A DNA stretch of 64,000 nucleotides, taken from assembly GCF_021533195.1 (NCBI RefSeq), contig NZ_JAJNKB010000002.1:496001-560000 (forward strand), given 5' to 3'. Origin of the DNA: Portibacter marinus (GTDB taxonomy: Bacteria > Bacteroidota > Bacteroidia > Chitinophagales > Saprospiraceae). Below, one piece after another: positions 47,858 through 57,136 of the stretch; position 1 is the stretch's first letter, and every line of letters starts with the position of its first letter. A program made the position numbers and the translations under genes. The notes under the pieces are model-generated. The model ran no database searches and had not been told where the DNA came from. It was given only the letters and a program-made list of their open reading frames with translations.

Positions 47858-49238
47858 CTTCAAAATTACTAAGTATAAGTGGTTTATGTTTTTTAACGCC
47901 GTATTTCTTTTTGAGGAATTTTTTCCCGATTTCCTGGTCAGAAATGACCATAGCAGCACCTAAAGAACTGCCGAGGGCGGATTTGCTTGTCAAAATCTTT
48001 CGACGCGGAAATCGCTGACCCAAAACTTCGACAAATAATTCATTATCCACAAATCCTCCATCTACGAAAATTCTTTGATCTGTGTCTCCTTCGATGTACT
48101 TCAAATGTTGCACTTGCGTATCCACCAGCTCAATCATCAATCTATGATATGCTGCTTCAAAAGTGTCAAATTGATTCAAATCAGTATTTTCAGGTTGATC
48201 TCGCTCTGTCTCTATCACGTCAAATGAAAAGCTATTTTCATTATTAAGCTTTTGTTGTTCGTAAACTTCAGCATTGAATTTTACATCCTTATGAAAATCA
48301 GCGGGTTTATCAAAATGATTAGATAATTTTTGATTTTGGATTTGATACTCCTGACCCAAAAATAATCGACTTGCGCGAACCATGCTACCATCAATAGTCA
48401 TATAATTGAGGCAATCTGACTTTAATTCTGAAACACTCAGGTGATGTTTTGAATAAGGATTAAGCGCAATGCTCCACGTACCTGTAGAAATAAGGGTAAA
48501 AGGCTTTTTACTGCCTTTTAAATACGGAATCAATGCTGCAGAACTGTCATGTATGCCTACGCCGACTCTAATTTTTCTGTCATCGTAATTCATATTTATA
48601 CTGACATCGGTATCGACCAGTGGTCCCAATTTTGCAGCAATTCCTTCTTCATAGACCCAGTCATGATAATCACCACTTTCGAAATCCCACATCATGGTAT
48701 GGCATCCCAGACTGGTGTATTCACTGACAGGTATCCCTGTAAAAATATAACTCATGTATTGAGGCAGGTGAAGAGAATACTTAACCTGTTCGAAGATAGC
48801 AGGTTGGGTTTTTTTCAGCCAATAGAGCTGCAAACCACTTGAAAGCATTCCAGATGATGGTGAAGCAGTTTGAACACTAAGTTCATCTTCTCCACCATAT
48901 ATCTCAAACAAATCCTGGTAAATGGATTTTTCAATAGGTTTTGTATAATTGTAAAGTGGTGTAAGTGGCTTCCCATAAAGGTCTAAATGAACCAGAGTAG
49001 CTCCATAGGTGGAAAAGTTGATGGCTTTCACATCGTACTTTTCTGTTTTCATAATTCTATCAAAAAGCGCTTTCGCCCATATTTGTATAGCTTGAAGTTG
49101 GTCAGTTTCATAACCATCTTCATCCTTGATGGTTTCAAATTTTCTGTACTCTCTAAAGACTTCTTTGAAGTTTTCATCGAAAAGAAAGAATTTCTTATTG
49201 GTTTTTCCAATATCGAATATCGCGGTTACTTTCTGCAT
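47850..49238 (-). CDS. rhaB: L-rhamnulokinase (FGGY family)
   Basis: This 462-residue sugar kinase opens with the phosphate loop IFDIGKTNKK. It has the FGGY-family segments NFSTYGATLVHLD, GIHDSSAAL, LISTGTWSIALNP and IFVDGGFVDN...LGSSLGAAM. The gene context (isomerase upstream, aldolase fusion two genes upstream) identifies the substrate as L-rhamnulose, phosphorylated at C1. It belongs to the divergent kinase branch of Bacteroidota rhamnose loci, so specificity rests on context. It overlaps rhaI by 1 base (TAATG). Confidence 0.88.
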   Translation of the reverse strand: MQKVTAIFDIGKTNKKFFLFDENFKEVFREYRKFETIKDEDGYETDQLQAIQIWAKALFDRIMKTEKYDVKAINFSTYGATLVHLDLYGKPLTPLYNYTKPIEKSIYQDLFEIYGGEDELSVQTASPSSGMLSSGLQLYWLKKTQPAIFEQVKYSLHLPQYMSYIFTGIPVSEYTSLGCHTMMWDFESGDYHDWVYEEGIAAKLGPLVDTDVSINMNYDDRKIRVGVGIHDSSAALIPYLKGSKKPFTLISTGTWSIALNPYSKHHLSVSELKSDCLNYMTIDGSMVRASRLFLGQEYQIQNQKLSNHFDKPADFHKDVKFNAEVYEQQKLNNENSFSFDVIETERDQPENTDLNQFDTFEAAYHRLMIELVDTQVQHLKYIEGDTDQRIFVDGGFVDNELFVEVLGQRFPRRKILTSKSALGSSLGAAMVISDQEIGKKFLKKKYGVKKHKPLILSNFEDG

Positions 49239-50509
49239 TATAGTCCACTTGCCGATGAATCCATACCACGTTTTGCAATTAGATTATTGCGTATCTCCAG
49301 TGACCTGTAAGCATGTATAGGATCTAAGGCTGCCCCCACCTTTATTCTACTTTCTGCAACGAGAGGTCGCACATCCGTCCGATAAGCATCTTGCAATATT
49401 TGCTGACATTCGACCACATCTTGATTGAGCTGAGCGACTTTTAATTTTTCCTGATCAATGAGCAAAGCTTTAGCTCTGGCCACTAAAATTGCGTCCAGAC
49501 TTTGCATTAAATCTTCAATAGGATCTTTGAGATTGTGACTGGCATCAATCATCCATGCTAAGGCCGGATTGTCCGCCACATTATTATTCATTCCATAGAT
49601 CAGTTCATTGAAAATGAGGAAAAGTTGATATGGCTTAATGCTTCCAACTGTCAGATCATCATCACCATACTTACTATCATTAAAATGAAAACCTCCAAGT
49701 TTACCTTGGTAGATGAGGGTGGATACAATATTTTCAATGTTGGTATTGGGAAGATGATGTCCTAGATCCACTAAAGTATATGCTCTATCTCCAGTTTCAT
49801 TTGCCAGTAAAAAGGAGGTACCCCAGTCTTGAATTACCGTATGATAAAAATTGGGTTCATAAGGTTTGTATTCGATGAACATGGACCAATCGTCCGGCAT
49901 TCGTTGATAAATCTGAGCTAAACTATCGGCAGTATGGCCAAGTGTTCTTCTAAAATTGGCCTGTCCAGGAAAAGAAGATCCATCTGCCAGCCATACGGTA
50001 ATGGCTTTCGACCCCAGTGCATTGCCTATATCGATGACTTCGGAGTTATGCTCGATCGCCTGGTCACGAACACTTTTGTTTTCATTACAGAGAGAGCCAA
50101 ATTTATAGCTATGTGCCTGATTGGGTTGATCCTGAAAAGTATTTGAATTTACGGCGTCGAACTTCAAGCCAAGGGATTCCGCTTGTTGTTTTGTGGCTGA
50201 AGGATCATCCGGAATGTCCCACGGAATATGAAGAGAAATCGCATCTGCTGTTCCTGTTAAATCATTAATGATGCCCACATCATGAATCTTTTCTTCTAGA
50301 TTAGACGGCTCACCACCGATTCTGAACCTTCCAAATCTGGTACCGCCAGCACCAAGGGCCCAAGATGGTACTGCGACCTGAAAATCACTCAGATCTTTAA
50401 TGATTCTGTCTACGTTAACTCCTTTTACTTCCAATTCCTCACCTAGATGTGAAAGTTGATGTACATGCCTTTCATTGCGGGCATTCAGTTCCTGAATTTT
50501 CTCTTTCAA
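49238..50509 (-). CDS. rhaI: L-rhamnose isomerase, RhaI type
   Basis: This 423-residue TIM-barrel isomerase converts L-rhamnose to L-rhamnulose. The sequence (VPSWALGAGGTRFGRF near the start, IPWDIPD, the metal-site blocks FIEYKPYEP, LVDLGHHLPN and GFHFNDSKYGDDDL) fits the Pseudomonas-type RhaI rather than the E. coli RhaA. It begins 10 bases after rhaEW and is coupled to rhaB. Confidence 0.92.
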   Translation of the reverse strand: MKEKIQELNARNERHVHQLSHLGEELEVKGVNVDRIIKDLSDFQVAVPSWALGAGGTRFGRFRIGGEPSNLEEKIHDVGIINDLTGTADAISLHIPWDIPDDPSATKQQAESLGLKFDAVNSNTFQDQPNQAHSYKFGSLCNENKSVRDQAIEHNSEVIDIGNALGSKAITVWLADGSSFPGQANFRRTLGHTADSLAQIYQRMPDDWSMFIEYKPYEPNFYHTVIQDWGTSFLLANETGDRAYTLVDLGHHLPNTNIENIVSTLIYQGKLGGFHFNDSKYGDDDLTVGSIKPYQLFLIFNELIYGMNNNVADNPALAWMIDASHNLKDPIEDLMQSLDAILVARAKALLIDQEKLKVAQLNQDVVECQQILQDAYRTDVRPLVAESRIKVGAALDPIHAYRSLEIRNNLIAKRGMDSSASGL

Positions 50510-50519
50510 TTTAATTTTA

Positions 50520-52622
50520 TTATCTCACAAACGCAGAGGCCATTCCTCCGTCGACATTTAAAATATTGCCTGTACTCTTCTTTGCCACCGCAAGGAAGGC
50601 AAAAACACCGTCAGCAATATCTGCAGGAAGAATGATTTCATTCAATAGATTTCTTTTAGCATAGTGTGCCGGCAATTCGTCTACATTGATTCCATATGCC
50701 TTGGCCCGGCCTTCAGCCCATTCTCCTTCCCATATCTTTGAACCTACTATGACACCATCAGGATTGACTGTGTTTACTCTGATTCCCTCGCTACCCAATT
50801 CCGCTGCCAATAATCTGCTCATGTGTTGTTGAGCGGCTTTAGCCGTACCATAGCCAACATTGTTAGGTCCCGAAACCAATCCATTTTTCGAAGCGATACT
50901 GATGATATTTCCACCCGTTCCCTGCTTCCTCATGATTTGTACTCCTTTCTGTGCCAATAAAAATTGCCCTTTGACCAGGACATTTTGAAGCAGTTCCCAA
51001 TCTTTACTTTCTGTTTCAGCAAGTGGCTTAGATATGGCTAGTCCGGCACTATGGACAATGATGTCTACCCCGCCAAATGCTAAAATGGCGGCTTCGTACA
51101 TGGCTTCAATAGAAGATTCTTTAGAAACATCAGCTACAGCATAGGCAGAGACATCCCTTCCCAGTTCAGCATCTATTTCTTTGAGATTTTCTTCGGTTAA
51201 ATCACTTAACAACACATTTGCACCTTCCAATGCCAATTTCTCAGCTATAGCTCTTCCGATACCACCTGCCGCACCCGTTACGACAGCTATTTTTCTTGAA
51301 AGTGGTTTTTCAGGAGGCTGCCTTTTGAGTTTGTCCTCTTCTAACAACCAATACTCTATATCAAATGCCTCTTGTCGAGGAAGTGAGGTATATTCTGAAA
51401 TGGCTTCCGCACCTCTCATCACATTGATAGCATTGGTATAAAATTCAGCAGCCACTCTCGCTGTTTGCTTGTTTTTAGCGAAAGTAAACATACCTACACC
51501 TGGATAAAGGATGACCACGGGATTAGGATCTCTCATGGGTGGTGAATTCGGATGCTTACAATTATCGTAGTATACTGCGTAATCAGCTCTATATTGAGTA
51601 AAAGCTGGTGCTAATTTAGCCTTGATGGATTCGTGATCAGTCAGATCTTCATTAGGACTTAAATCAAGCACAAGTGGTTTGATTTTGGTTCTCAAAAAAT
51701 GATCAGGACAGGATGTGCCCAGAGGAGCCAATTTTTCAAGGTCATGACTGTTTACAAACTGCAAGACTCTTGAGTCATCGGTGTAATGGCCAATCATGTC
51801 TTTATGAGAAGAGCAAAATCCCCTCAAGATCGGAGCCAGTAAGGTAGCTTGCGTCCTTCTTTTATCCTCTGGCAGACTTTTTACTTTTTCTCCGCCAAAA
51901 ACGGGACGATCTTTTCCTTCCCTTTCAGCAATATATTCTGAAGCCATTTCGATCACTTCCAAGCTATTGAGGTAACAGTCATAGGAGGTTTCACCCCAGG
52001 TAAAAAGGCCGTGACTACCCAAAACAATACCTCTAATTTCCGGATTATCATTCAGACATTTTTCGAGTTGAAGACCTAGATCAAAGCCAGGTCTTTGCCA
52101 GGGAACCCAACCCATTTTGTCGCCCCAAATTTCTTTGGTGATTTCTTTACCATTTTTCGCGGCAGCGATTGCAATAAGGGCATCAGGATGGAGGTGGTCA
52201 ATGTGTTTAAAGGGTAGTAATCCGTGCAAAGCGGTATCAATAGATGGAGCCCTGCTATCCAAATCGTATAAACAATGGTAGAACAAAGCGACCATTTCAT
52301 CTTCATGCTCTATTCCGCGATATACATTTTTCAAAGATCTTATTCGATCTGTATAAAGTCCAGCAATTCCAGACCTCGTAAGTGTGCCAATATCTCCACC
52401 TGATCCCTTTACCCACATCACTTCTACATCTTCCTTGGTTAAAGGATGTTTTTCAATTGTTTTGCAGCTGGTATTTCCACCACCATAATTGGTAATTCTT
52501 AAATCTGCTCCCAGGATATTTGATCGGTACAAAAATAAGGCGACTTGATCATCACCAAGAGAAGAAGCATGTTCTTCATCCCATAAAAAATTCACATGAT
52601 TAAATGTCTGTACCTCTTGCAT
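50520..52622 (-). CDS. rhaEW: L-rhamnulose-1-phosphate aldolase / L-lactaldehyde dehydrogenase fusion
   Basis: This 700-residue two-domain enzyme has an N-terminal class II aldolase-type domain (about 1-430), with the zinc-binding HIDHLHPDALIA region, GSHGLFTWG and ENPNYGGGNTS-like TNYGGGNTSCK. A C-terminal short-chain dehydrogenase domain (about 445-700) has VTGAAGGIGRAIAEKLALEG, the catalytic YGTAKAA and the ILNVDGGMASAFVR end. In characterised homologues the aldolase splits rhamnulose-1-P to DHAP and L-lactaldehyde, and the dehydrogenase oxidises the aldehyde to L-lactate. It heads the minus-strand rhamnose operon, opposite the GntR-type regulator. Confidence 0.93.
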   Translation of the reverse strand: MQEVQTFNHVNFLWDEEHASSLGDDQVALFLYRSNILGADLRITNYGGGNTSCKTIEKHPLTKEDVEVMWVKGSGGDIGTLTRSGIAGLYTDRIRSLKNVYRGIEHEDEMVALFYHCLYDLDSRAPSIDTALHGLLPFKHIDHLHPDALIAIAAAKNGKEITKEIWGDKMGWVPWQRPGFDLGLQLEKCLNDNPEIRGIVLGSHGLFTWGETSYDCYLNSLEVIEMASEYIAEREGKDRPVFGGEKVKSLPEDKRRTQATLLAPILRGFCSSHKDMIGHYTDDSRVLQFVNSHDLEKLAPLGTSCPDHFLRTKIKPLVLDLSPNEDLTDHESIKAKLAPAFTQYRADYAVYYDNCKHPNSPPMRDPNPVVILYPGVGMFTFAKNKQTARVAAEFYTNAINVMRGAEAISEYTSLPRQEAFDIEYWLLEEDKLKRQPPEKPLSRKIAVVTGAAGGIGRAIAEKLALEGANVLLSDLTEENLKEIDAELGRDVSAYAVADVSKESSIEAMYEAAILAFGGVDIIVHSAGLAISKPLAETESKDWELLQNVLVKGQFLLAQKGVQIMRKQGTGGNIISIASKNGLVSGPNNVGYGTAKAAQQHMSRLLAAELGSEGIRVNTVNPDGVIVGSKIWEGEWAEGRAKAYGINVDELPAHYAKRNLLNEIILPADIADGVFAFLAVAKKSTGNILNVDGGMASAFVR

Positions 52623-52650
52623 GACTCTTTATATTATTTAACGATAGAGG

Positions 52651-52659
52651 CAAAATATA
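52651..52659 (-). promoter_or_regulatory. Possible -7 element of the rhamnose operon
   Basis: TATATTTTG on the minus strand resembles TAnnTTTG with one extra T and lies about 30 bases before the rhaEW start. Confidence 0.3.
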
Positions 52660-52689
52660 AGAACTGGTCATTACCTCCATTCCGTTCTA

Positions 52690-52713
52690 TTCTGTATACA
52701 ATATGATATAGAA
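52690..52713. promoter_or_regulatory. Candidate operator for the GntR-type regulator
   Basis: TTCTGTAT and ATATAGAA are inverted copies with one mismatch, separated by 8 bases, in the middle of the divergent promoter region. The size and placement (overlapping the upstream part of the rhaEW promoter) suit a dimeric regulator such as the adjacent GntR/LacI-type protein. Confidence 0.45.
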
Positions 52714-52788
52714 AACTATGTATCTTTCCTAATTTACAATATTATATGTTTTATTATTCTAAAATATAATTTTATTTATATTTCCACC

Positions 52789-53823
52789 ATGGTAGAAACA
52801 AAGTCAAAATGGCATATTGAAATTGATCAGCTTTCAAAGAAACCAAAGTATTTACAAATTGTAGAATCTGTGATGAATGGAATTCAGGATGGTAAATTTC
52901 AAGCTGAATCCAGATTACCTTCTGTAAATACTTTGTTGAGAAGGCATGATATTTCCAGAGATACCATTGTTAAGGCATATAACAAACTCAAGAGAATGAA
53001 TGTCATTGAGTCTGTTCCAGGAAAAGGATATTATGTCAAAGGAACCGCAACTAAATCTACTAAGAAAATTCTATTGATTTTTAATAAATTAAGTCAACAT
53101 AAAAAGATTATTTACGATTCATTTGTCCATCATCTTGGGACAAATGCGCAGGTGGACTTCTATATTTACAACAATGATTATCGTTTATTTGAATCCCTAT
53201 TGGAGCCCAGATTAGAAGAGAACTATCATTACTTTGTCATCATTGGCCATTTTTTAGAGGGTGGTTTAAATGCCATTGACATACTCAACGAAATTCCCAA
53301 AAACAAGCTCCTTATTCTTGATAAAAACATCAAGGGCATAAGAGGTAGTTATGCCTCCGTATATCAGGATTTTGAATCCGACATTTTTAGGGTGCTCAAC
53401 GAAGCAACGACCAGACTACAGAAGTATCAGCGTCTAAAATTGATCTTTCCATATTACACTTATCAACCTAAGGAAATTGTATCTGGCTTCATTAGGTATT
53501 GCTCCGAACTCAACGTAGACTTTGAAGTGATTAAAGAGTTAAATTCCTATCAAATAGAAAAAGGAACTGCATATGTGGTCACTATGGAAGATGATTTGGT
53601 CACTTTAATAAAGAAGCAGAAGTCTGCTCATCTGGAAGCTGGAAAGGACATTGGCATTATATCGTATAATGAGACGCCATTAAAAGAAATACTTTTGGAT
53701 GGCATTACAACCATTTCTACAGATTTTGCACAATTGGGGAAAACAGCGGCAGAGTTGGTGACGAGTGGAGATAAGCTAAACGTGAAAAATCCTTTCCATA
53801 TTAAGTTCCGCAATTCCTTATAG
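52789..53823 (+). CDS. GntR-type regulator with periplasmic-binding-like effector domain
   Basis: This 344-residue protein has an N-terminal winged HTH of the GntR family (about 15-85; RLPSVNTLLRRHDISRDTIVKAYNKLKRMNVIESVPGKGYYV). The C-terminal effector domain (about 90-344) has the LacI/periplasmic-binding fold (YFVIIGHFLEGG, DIGIISYNETPLKEILLDGITTI). Regulators of this mixed type control rhamnose and other sugar loci in Bacteroidota. It is divergent from the rhamnose operon and precedes susC, so it probably regulates one or both; the effector is presumably L-rhamnose or L-rhamnulose. A TATATTTC at 52774-52781, only 8 bases before the ATG, hints at a very short or absent leader. Confidence 0.88.
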   Translation: MVETKSKWHIEIDQLSKKPKYLQIVESVMNGIQDGKFQAESRLPSVNTLLRRHDISRDTIVKAYNKLKRMNVIESVPGKGYYVKGTATKSTKKILLIFNKLSQHKKIIYDSFVHHLGTNAQVDFYIYNNDYRLFESLLEPRLEENYHYFVIIGHFLEGGLNAIDILNEIPKNKLLILDKNIKGIRGSYASVYQDFESDIFRVLNEATTRLQKYQRLKLIFPYYTYQPKEIVSGFIRYCSELNVDFEVIKELNSYQIEKGTAYVVTMEDDLVTLIKKQKSAHLEAGKDIGIISYNETPLKEILLDGITTISTDFAQLGKTAAELVTSGDKLNVKNPFHIKFRNSL

Positions 53824-53861
53824 TTCTTAGAGATTCTAAACATAACAGAGCAGAACGGGAG

Positions 53862-53889
53862 AATTTAAGAGTCTTCTTAATTTGTTTTC
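53862..53889 (+). terminator. Possible terminator after the regulator gene
   Basis: A TTAAGA/TCTTAA stem with a GTCT loop, flanked by AAT/TTT, is followed by TTTGTTTTC, 39 bases after the stop. It is short but would separate the regulator from susC. Confidence 0.45.
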
Positions 53890-53952
53890 AGAATATTATT
53901 TCATAGTTTAATGATTGAAGGGCTGTGAAGTATAAAGATTGAATATTACTGT

Positions 53953-56900
53953 ATGAAAAAACTGACCCATTACTTAAGCGTCATGATCATGGCGTGCATT
54001 TCTATTTCTATTTCTGCTCAAACCGTTACAGGTAAGATAACGGATGAAGATGGCAACCCTTTGATAGGGGTCAATATTGTATTAGCAGATGGCGATGGAT
54101 TAGGTACAACCAGTGATATCGATGGAAATTACAGCCTGAATGTTGCAGGAGCTGATGGCCCCATTCTTTTCAGTTATGTAGGTTTTGAGGTTCAAACCGT
54201 ACCCATCAATGGAAGATCAACCATCAATATTGTCCTAAGTGAGAATGAAGAGATGCTTGATGAAGTGGTCATCATCGGATATGGCGAAGTTAAGAAGCGA
54301 GACCTGATAGGTTCCGTGGGAACGATTAGTACTAAGCAAATCGAACAGCAACCCATCACTACTTATAATCAGGCCCTCGCCGGACAGATTGCAGGTGTAC
54401 AAGTAAGGCAGGGAACCGGAGTTCCTGGAGGTGGTCCCGAGTTCTTAATCAGAGGAATCAATTCAATTTCACCTCAGAGCGCTCCCCTGATTGTGATCGA
54501 TGACATTCCTATAGGAAATTACAATGCCGAGCGTGATAACTTTCTAACCTTAATCAATCCTGATGACATCGAATCGATCAGTGTGATCAAGGATGCTTCG
54601 GGTAAGGCCATTTATGGCAGTAGGGCAGCCAATGGCTTGGTGATCATTAAAACCAAAAGGGGACAACCAAGTGAACCTACCATAAAGTATAATTCCTCTT
54701 ATGGATTGCAAACCATTCCTTCCTGGGAGGTTCCTAACATCATGAATGCGACAGAATTGGCCACATTTCACAGAGAGCGATTTAGGGATGAATTCTTTTT
54801 GAAGAATGGCGTTTTCCCTACAGAAGATGAAATTCCTGAGCATGTTAGAAACCCTAGCCAGTATGGAGAGGGAACGGATTGGTTCGGAGCATTGACGCAG
54901 AATGGTTTCATGCAAAATCACAATCTGAATTTGTCCGGAGGGACCAAGAATTTGAGATATAGCTTAAGTGCTGGTTTTCTGGATCAGGAAGGGGTAGTCA
55001 TTGAATCTGGTCTGAAACGTTATACCATGCGATTAAATATGGATGCTAAGGTTAAACCGTGGTTGGACCTAAATATTGGTCTGGCTCCTAGTTGGACAGA
55101 CAATCGCACTGGGAATACTGATCCCGGCTCGGGCCAATTCTCGGTCTATAGCGTATTAAATGTAGCCAGATGGGCGGATCCAACTGGGCAGATTTATGAT
55201 GAAAATGGCAACTTGACCAGAGATACCAGAGGTGTATTAACCCAGTTTTATCAGGTCAATCCCGTCAGGTATCTAATGGAACAGCAAAACAGTAAGCAAA
55301 ACAGAAGCATCCAGGCCAATATCGGAGCTACAGTTAGACTTGGAAAAGGCTTTGCATTCAGAACGACAGCCAGTAGCTTTTATTTTAATAATAGAGGGAG
55401 GGGCTTTGTGCCTGCAAGCATATCCGCTAGTGGCTTAGAGCCTGCATTTACGAATACACAGGCTTTCGTAAATGTGGGTCGTTATGAAAACTTGCGATTA
55501 CTCTCTGAGAACAAATTGACTTATAACAAGACTTTCAACAAAGCGCACAACATTGATGGATTACTGGCTTATACTGCAGAATGGACTCAAGAAACGACCT
55601 TGGGTGGTTCAGCAAGCAGAGTCATCAATGAAGATTTTATTCTTTTGAATAGTGGTAACAATGTTCCAAGGGTAAACGATGTAGGAGAACCCGCATTTTA
55701 TTACGGCGTGAATGAGGGTATCAGCGAACAAACATTGTTGAGTTACACCAGCCGAATAAAATACAACTACAGGGAAAAATATTACTTAGGTGTTTCAGTT
55801 CGTGCTGACGGAAGCAGTCGATTCGGTCCTGGTAACAGGTATGGCGTTTTTTCAGCATATGAATTAGGCTATCGACTTTCAGATGAACCATGGTTCCCTA
55901 AATCTGATCTATTGTCCAATGTTAAATTGGAAGCAATCTACGGTACTACAGGCGCTAATCGTATTGGCAACTATGCCTGGAGAGGTAGTGTAGGTAGATC
56001 AGATTACATCATCGGAGGAGAAGAGGTTAACGGTAGTGCGGTTAATGCTCTGCCTAATCCAAGCCTTAAATGGGAAGAAACCAAGCAATTCGATTTGGGT
56101 TTGGATATAGGCCTTTTTACGAATAAATTAAATCTCGAGGTCGATTATTACATCGCCAATACAGAAAATCTATTATTTGGAGTGCCTACTCCTGCTGTTA
56201 CAGGATTTGGTAGCAGAATAGATAATTTAGGAGCTATCCAGAACAAAGGTGTAGAAGTAGCCATTAATGCTACTCCTTATCTAAAGAAAGATTTTGCGTG
56301 GACGATTAATGCCAACTTTACCGTGAATCGTAACAAAGTTTTGAAGATCGGAGCGGAAGATAGGCCCATATTTACTATCCCAGCTGGAAATGGAACAAGA
56401 GCTGGTATAGTTCAGGTAGGGTCGCCAATAGGTTTATTCAGAGGTCTAAAATTACTAGGATTATACACCGAAGAGATGCTTGAGGATCCTGATGTGCCCA
56501 AATATCCGGGTGCAGTCGTAGGTGCGCCTTTCTATGAAGATTTTGATGGAAGTGGAACCTTGGATCGAAACGAAGATATTCAGATTCTTGCCAGTCCGTG
56601 GGAGACATTTTCATTTGGATTTACAAATAATGTGACTTGGAAAGACTGGAATTTGAGGGTGGTTACTTATGGTAATTACGGAAGTAAAATTTTAGATCTT
56701 TCAAGAGAGTTTATGCAAAATACTGATTTAGGAAATGGAGATTTTCTGGGTGTTTTTAATCTCGATCGGGAAGTGCAGGGTAGATGGCGACCCGGTGATA
56801 CGGACTTTAACACCATAAGAGTACCTTCTACAGCCACTGCTTCCAGTAGCCAGCGATGGAGGTGGCCTAACTCGAGTGGCATAAAGGATGGTTCTTACGT

Positions 56901-57132
56901 GAAAATAGCCAATATCACGTTGACTTATAGACTGACCAGTCTGGCCAAACAATGGGCTTTTCTACAAAATGCGTCAGCATATTTTTCAGCACAAAATGTA
57001 GGTTATATTTCACCCTACGACGGTAACCCAGAAATACGTAGAGCTACAGGTGGAATACTGGAACGAAATGTTAATTACAGTAGTTATCCGGTGCCTAGAA
57101 TATTCACATTTGGACTAAATATTGAATTGTAG
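53953..57132 (+). CDS. SusC/RagA-type TonB-dependent receptor
   Basis: This 1059-residue outer-membrane receptor has a signal peptide (ending ISISAQ) and a carboxypeptidase-regulatory-like domain (about 23-105; GKITDEDGNPLIGVNIV). A TonB-box-like LDEVVIIGYGEVKKRDLIGSV, a plug (about 115-225; PLIVIDDIPIGNYN, SRAANGLVIIKTKRG) and a long barrel ending FTFGLNIEL follow. With the SusD partner directly downstream it forms a pair that imports oligosaccharides through the outer membrane. Context suggests sulfated rhamnose-rich oligosaccharides. Confidence 0.96.
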   Translation: MKKLTHYLSVMIMACISISISAQTVTGKITDEDGNPLIGVNIVLADGDGLGTTSDIDGNYSLNVAGADGPILFSYVGFEVQTVPINGRSTINIVLSENEEMLDEVVIIGYGEVKKRDLIGSVGTISTKQIEQQPITTYNQALAGQIAGVQVRQGTGVPGGGPEFLIRGINSISPQSAPLIVIDDIPIGNYNAERDNFLTLINPDDIESISVIKDASGKAIYGSRAANGLVIIKTKRGQPSEPTIKYNSSYGLQTIPSWEVPNIMNATELATFHRERFRDEFFLKNGVFPTEDEIPEHVRNPSQYGEGTDWFGALTQNGFMQNHNLNLSGGTKNLRYSLSAGFLDQEGVVIESGLKRYTMRLNMDAKVKPWLDLNIGLAPSWTDNRTGNTDPGSGQFSVYSVLNVARWADPTGQIYDENGNLTRDTRGVLTQFYQVNPVRYLMEQQNSKQNRSIQANIGATVRLGKGFAFRTTASSFYFNNRGRGFVPASISASGLEPAFTNTQAFVNVGRYENLRLLSENKLTYNKTFNKAHNIDGLLAYTAEWTQETTLGGSASRVINEDFILLNSGNNVPRVNDVGEPAFYYGVNEGISEQTLLSYTSRIKYNYREKYYLGVSVRADGSSRFGPGNRYGVFSAYELGYRLSDEPWFPKSDLLSNVKLEAIYGTTGANRIGNYAWRGSVGRSDYIIGGEEVNGSAVNALPNPSLKWEETKQFDLGLDIGLFTNKLNLEVDYYIANTENLLFGVPTPAVTGFGSRIDNLGAIQNKGVEVAINATPYLKKDFAWTINANFTVNRNKVLKIGAEDRPIFTIPAGNGTRAGIVQVGSPIGLFRGLKLLGLYTEEMLEDPDVPKYPGAVVGAPFYEDFDGSGTLDRNEDIQILASPWETFSFGFTNNVTWKDWNLRVVTYGNYGSKILDLSREFMQNTDLGNGDFLGVFNLDREVQGRWRPGDTDFNTIRVPSTATASSSQRWRWPNSSGIKDGSYVKIANITLTYRLTSLAKQWAFLQNASAYFSAQNVGYISPYDGNPEIRRATGGILERNVNYSSYPVPRIFTFGLNIEL

Positions 57133-57136
57133 AACA

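Noticed and set aside
54550-54921. 123-codon minus-strand frame
   Set aside because: It is antisense to the plug domain of susC.
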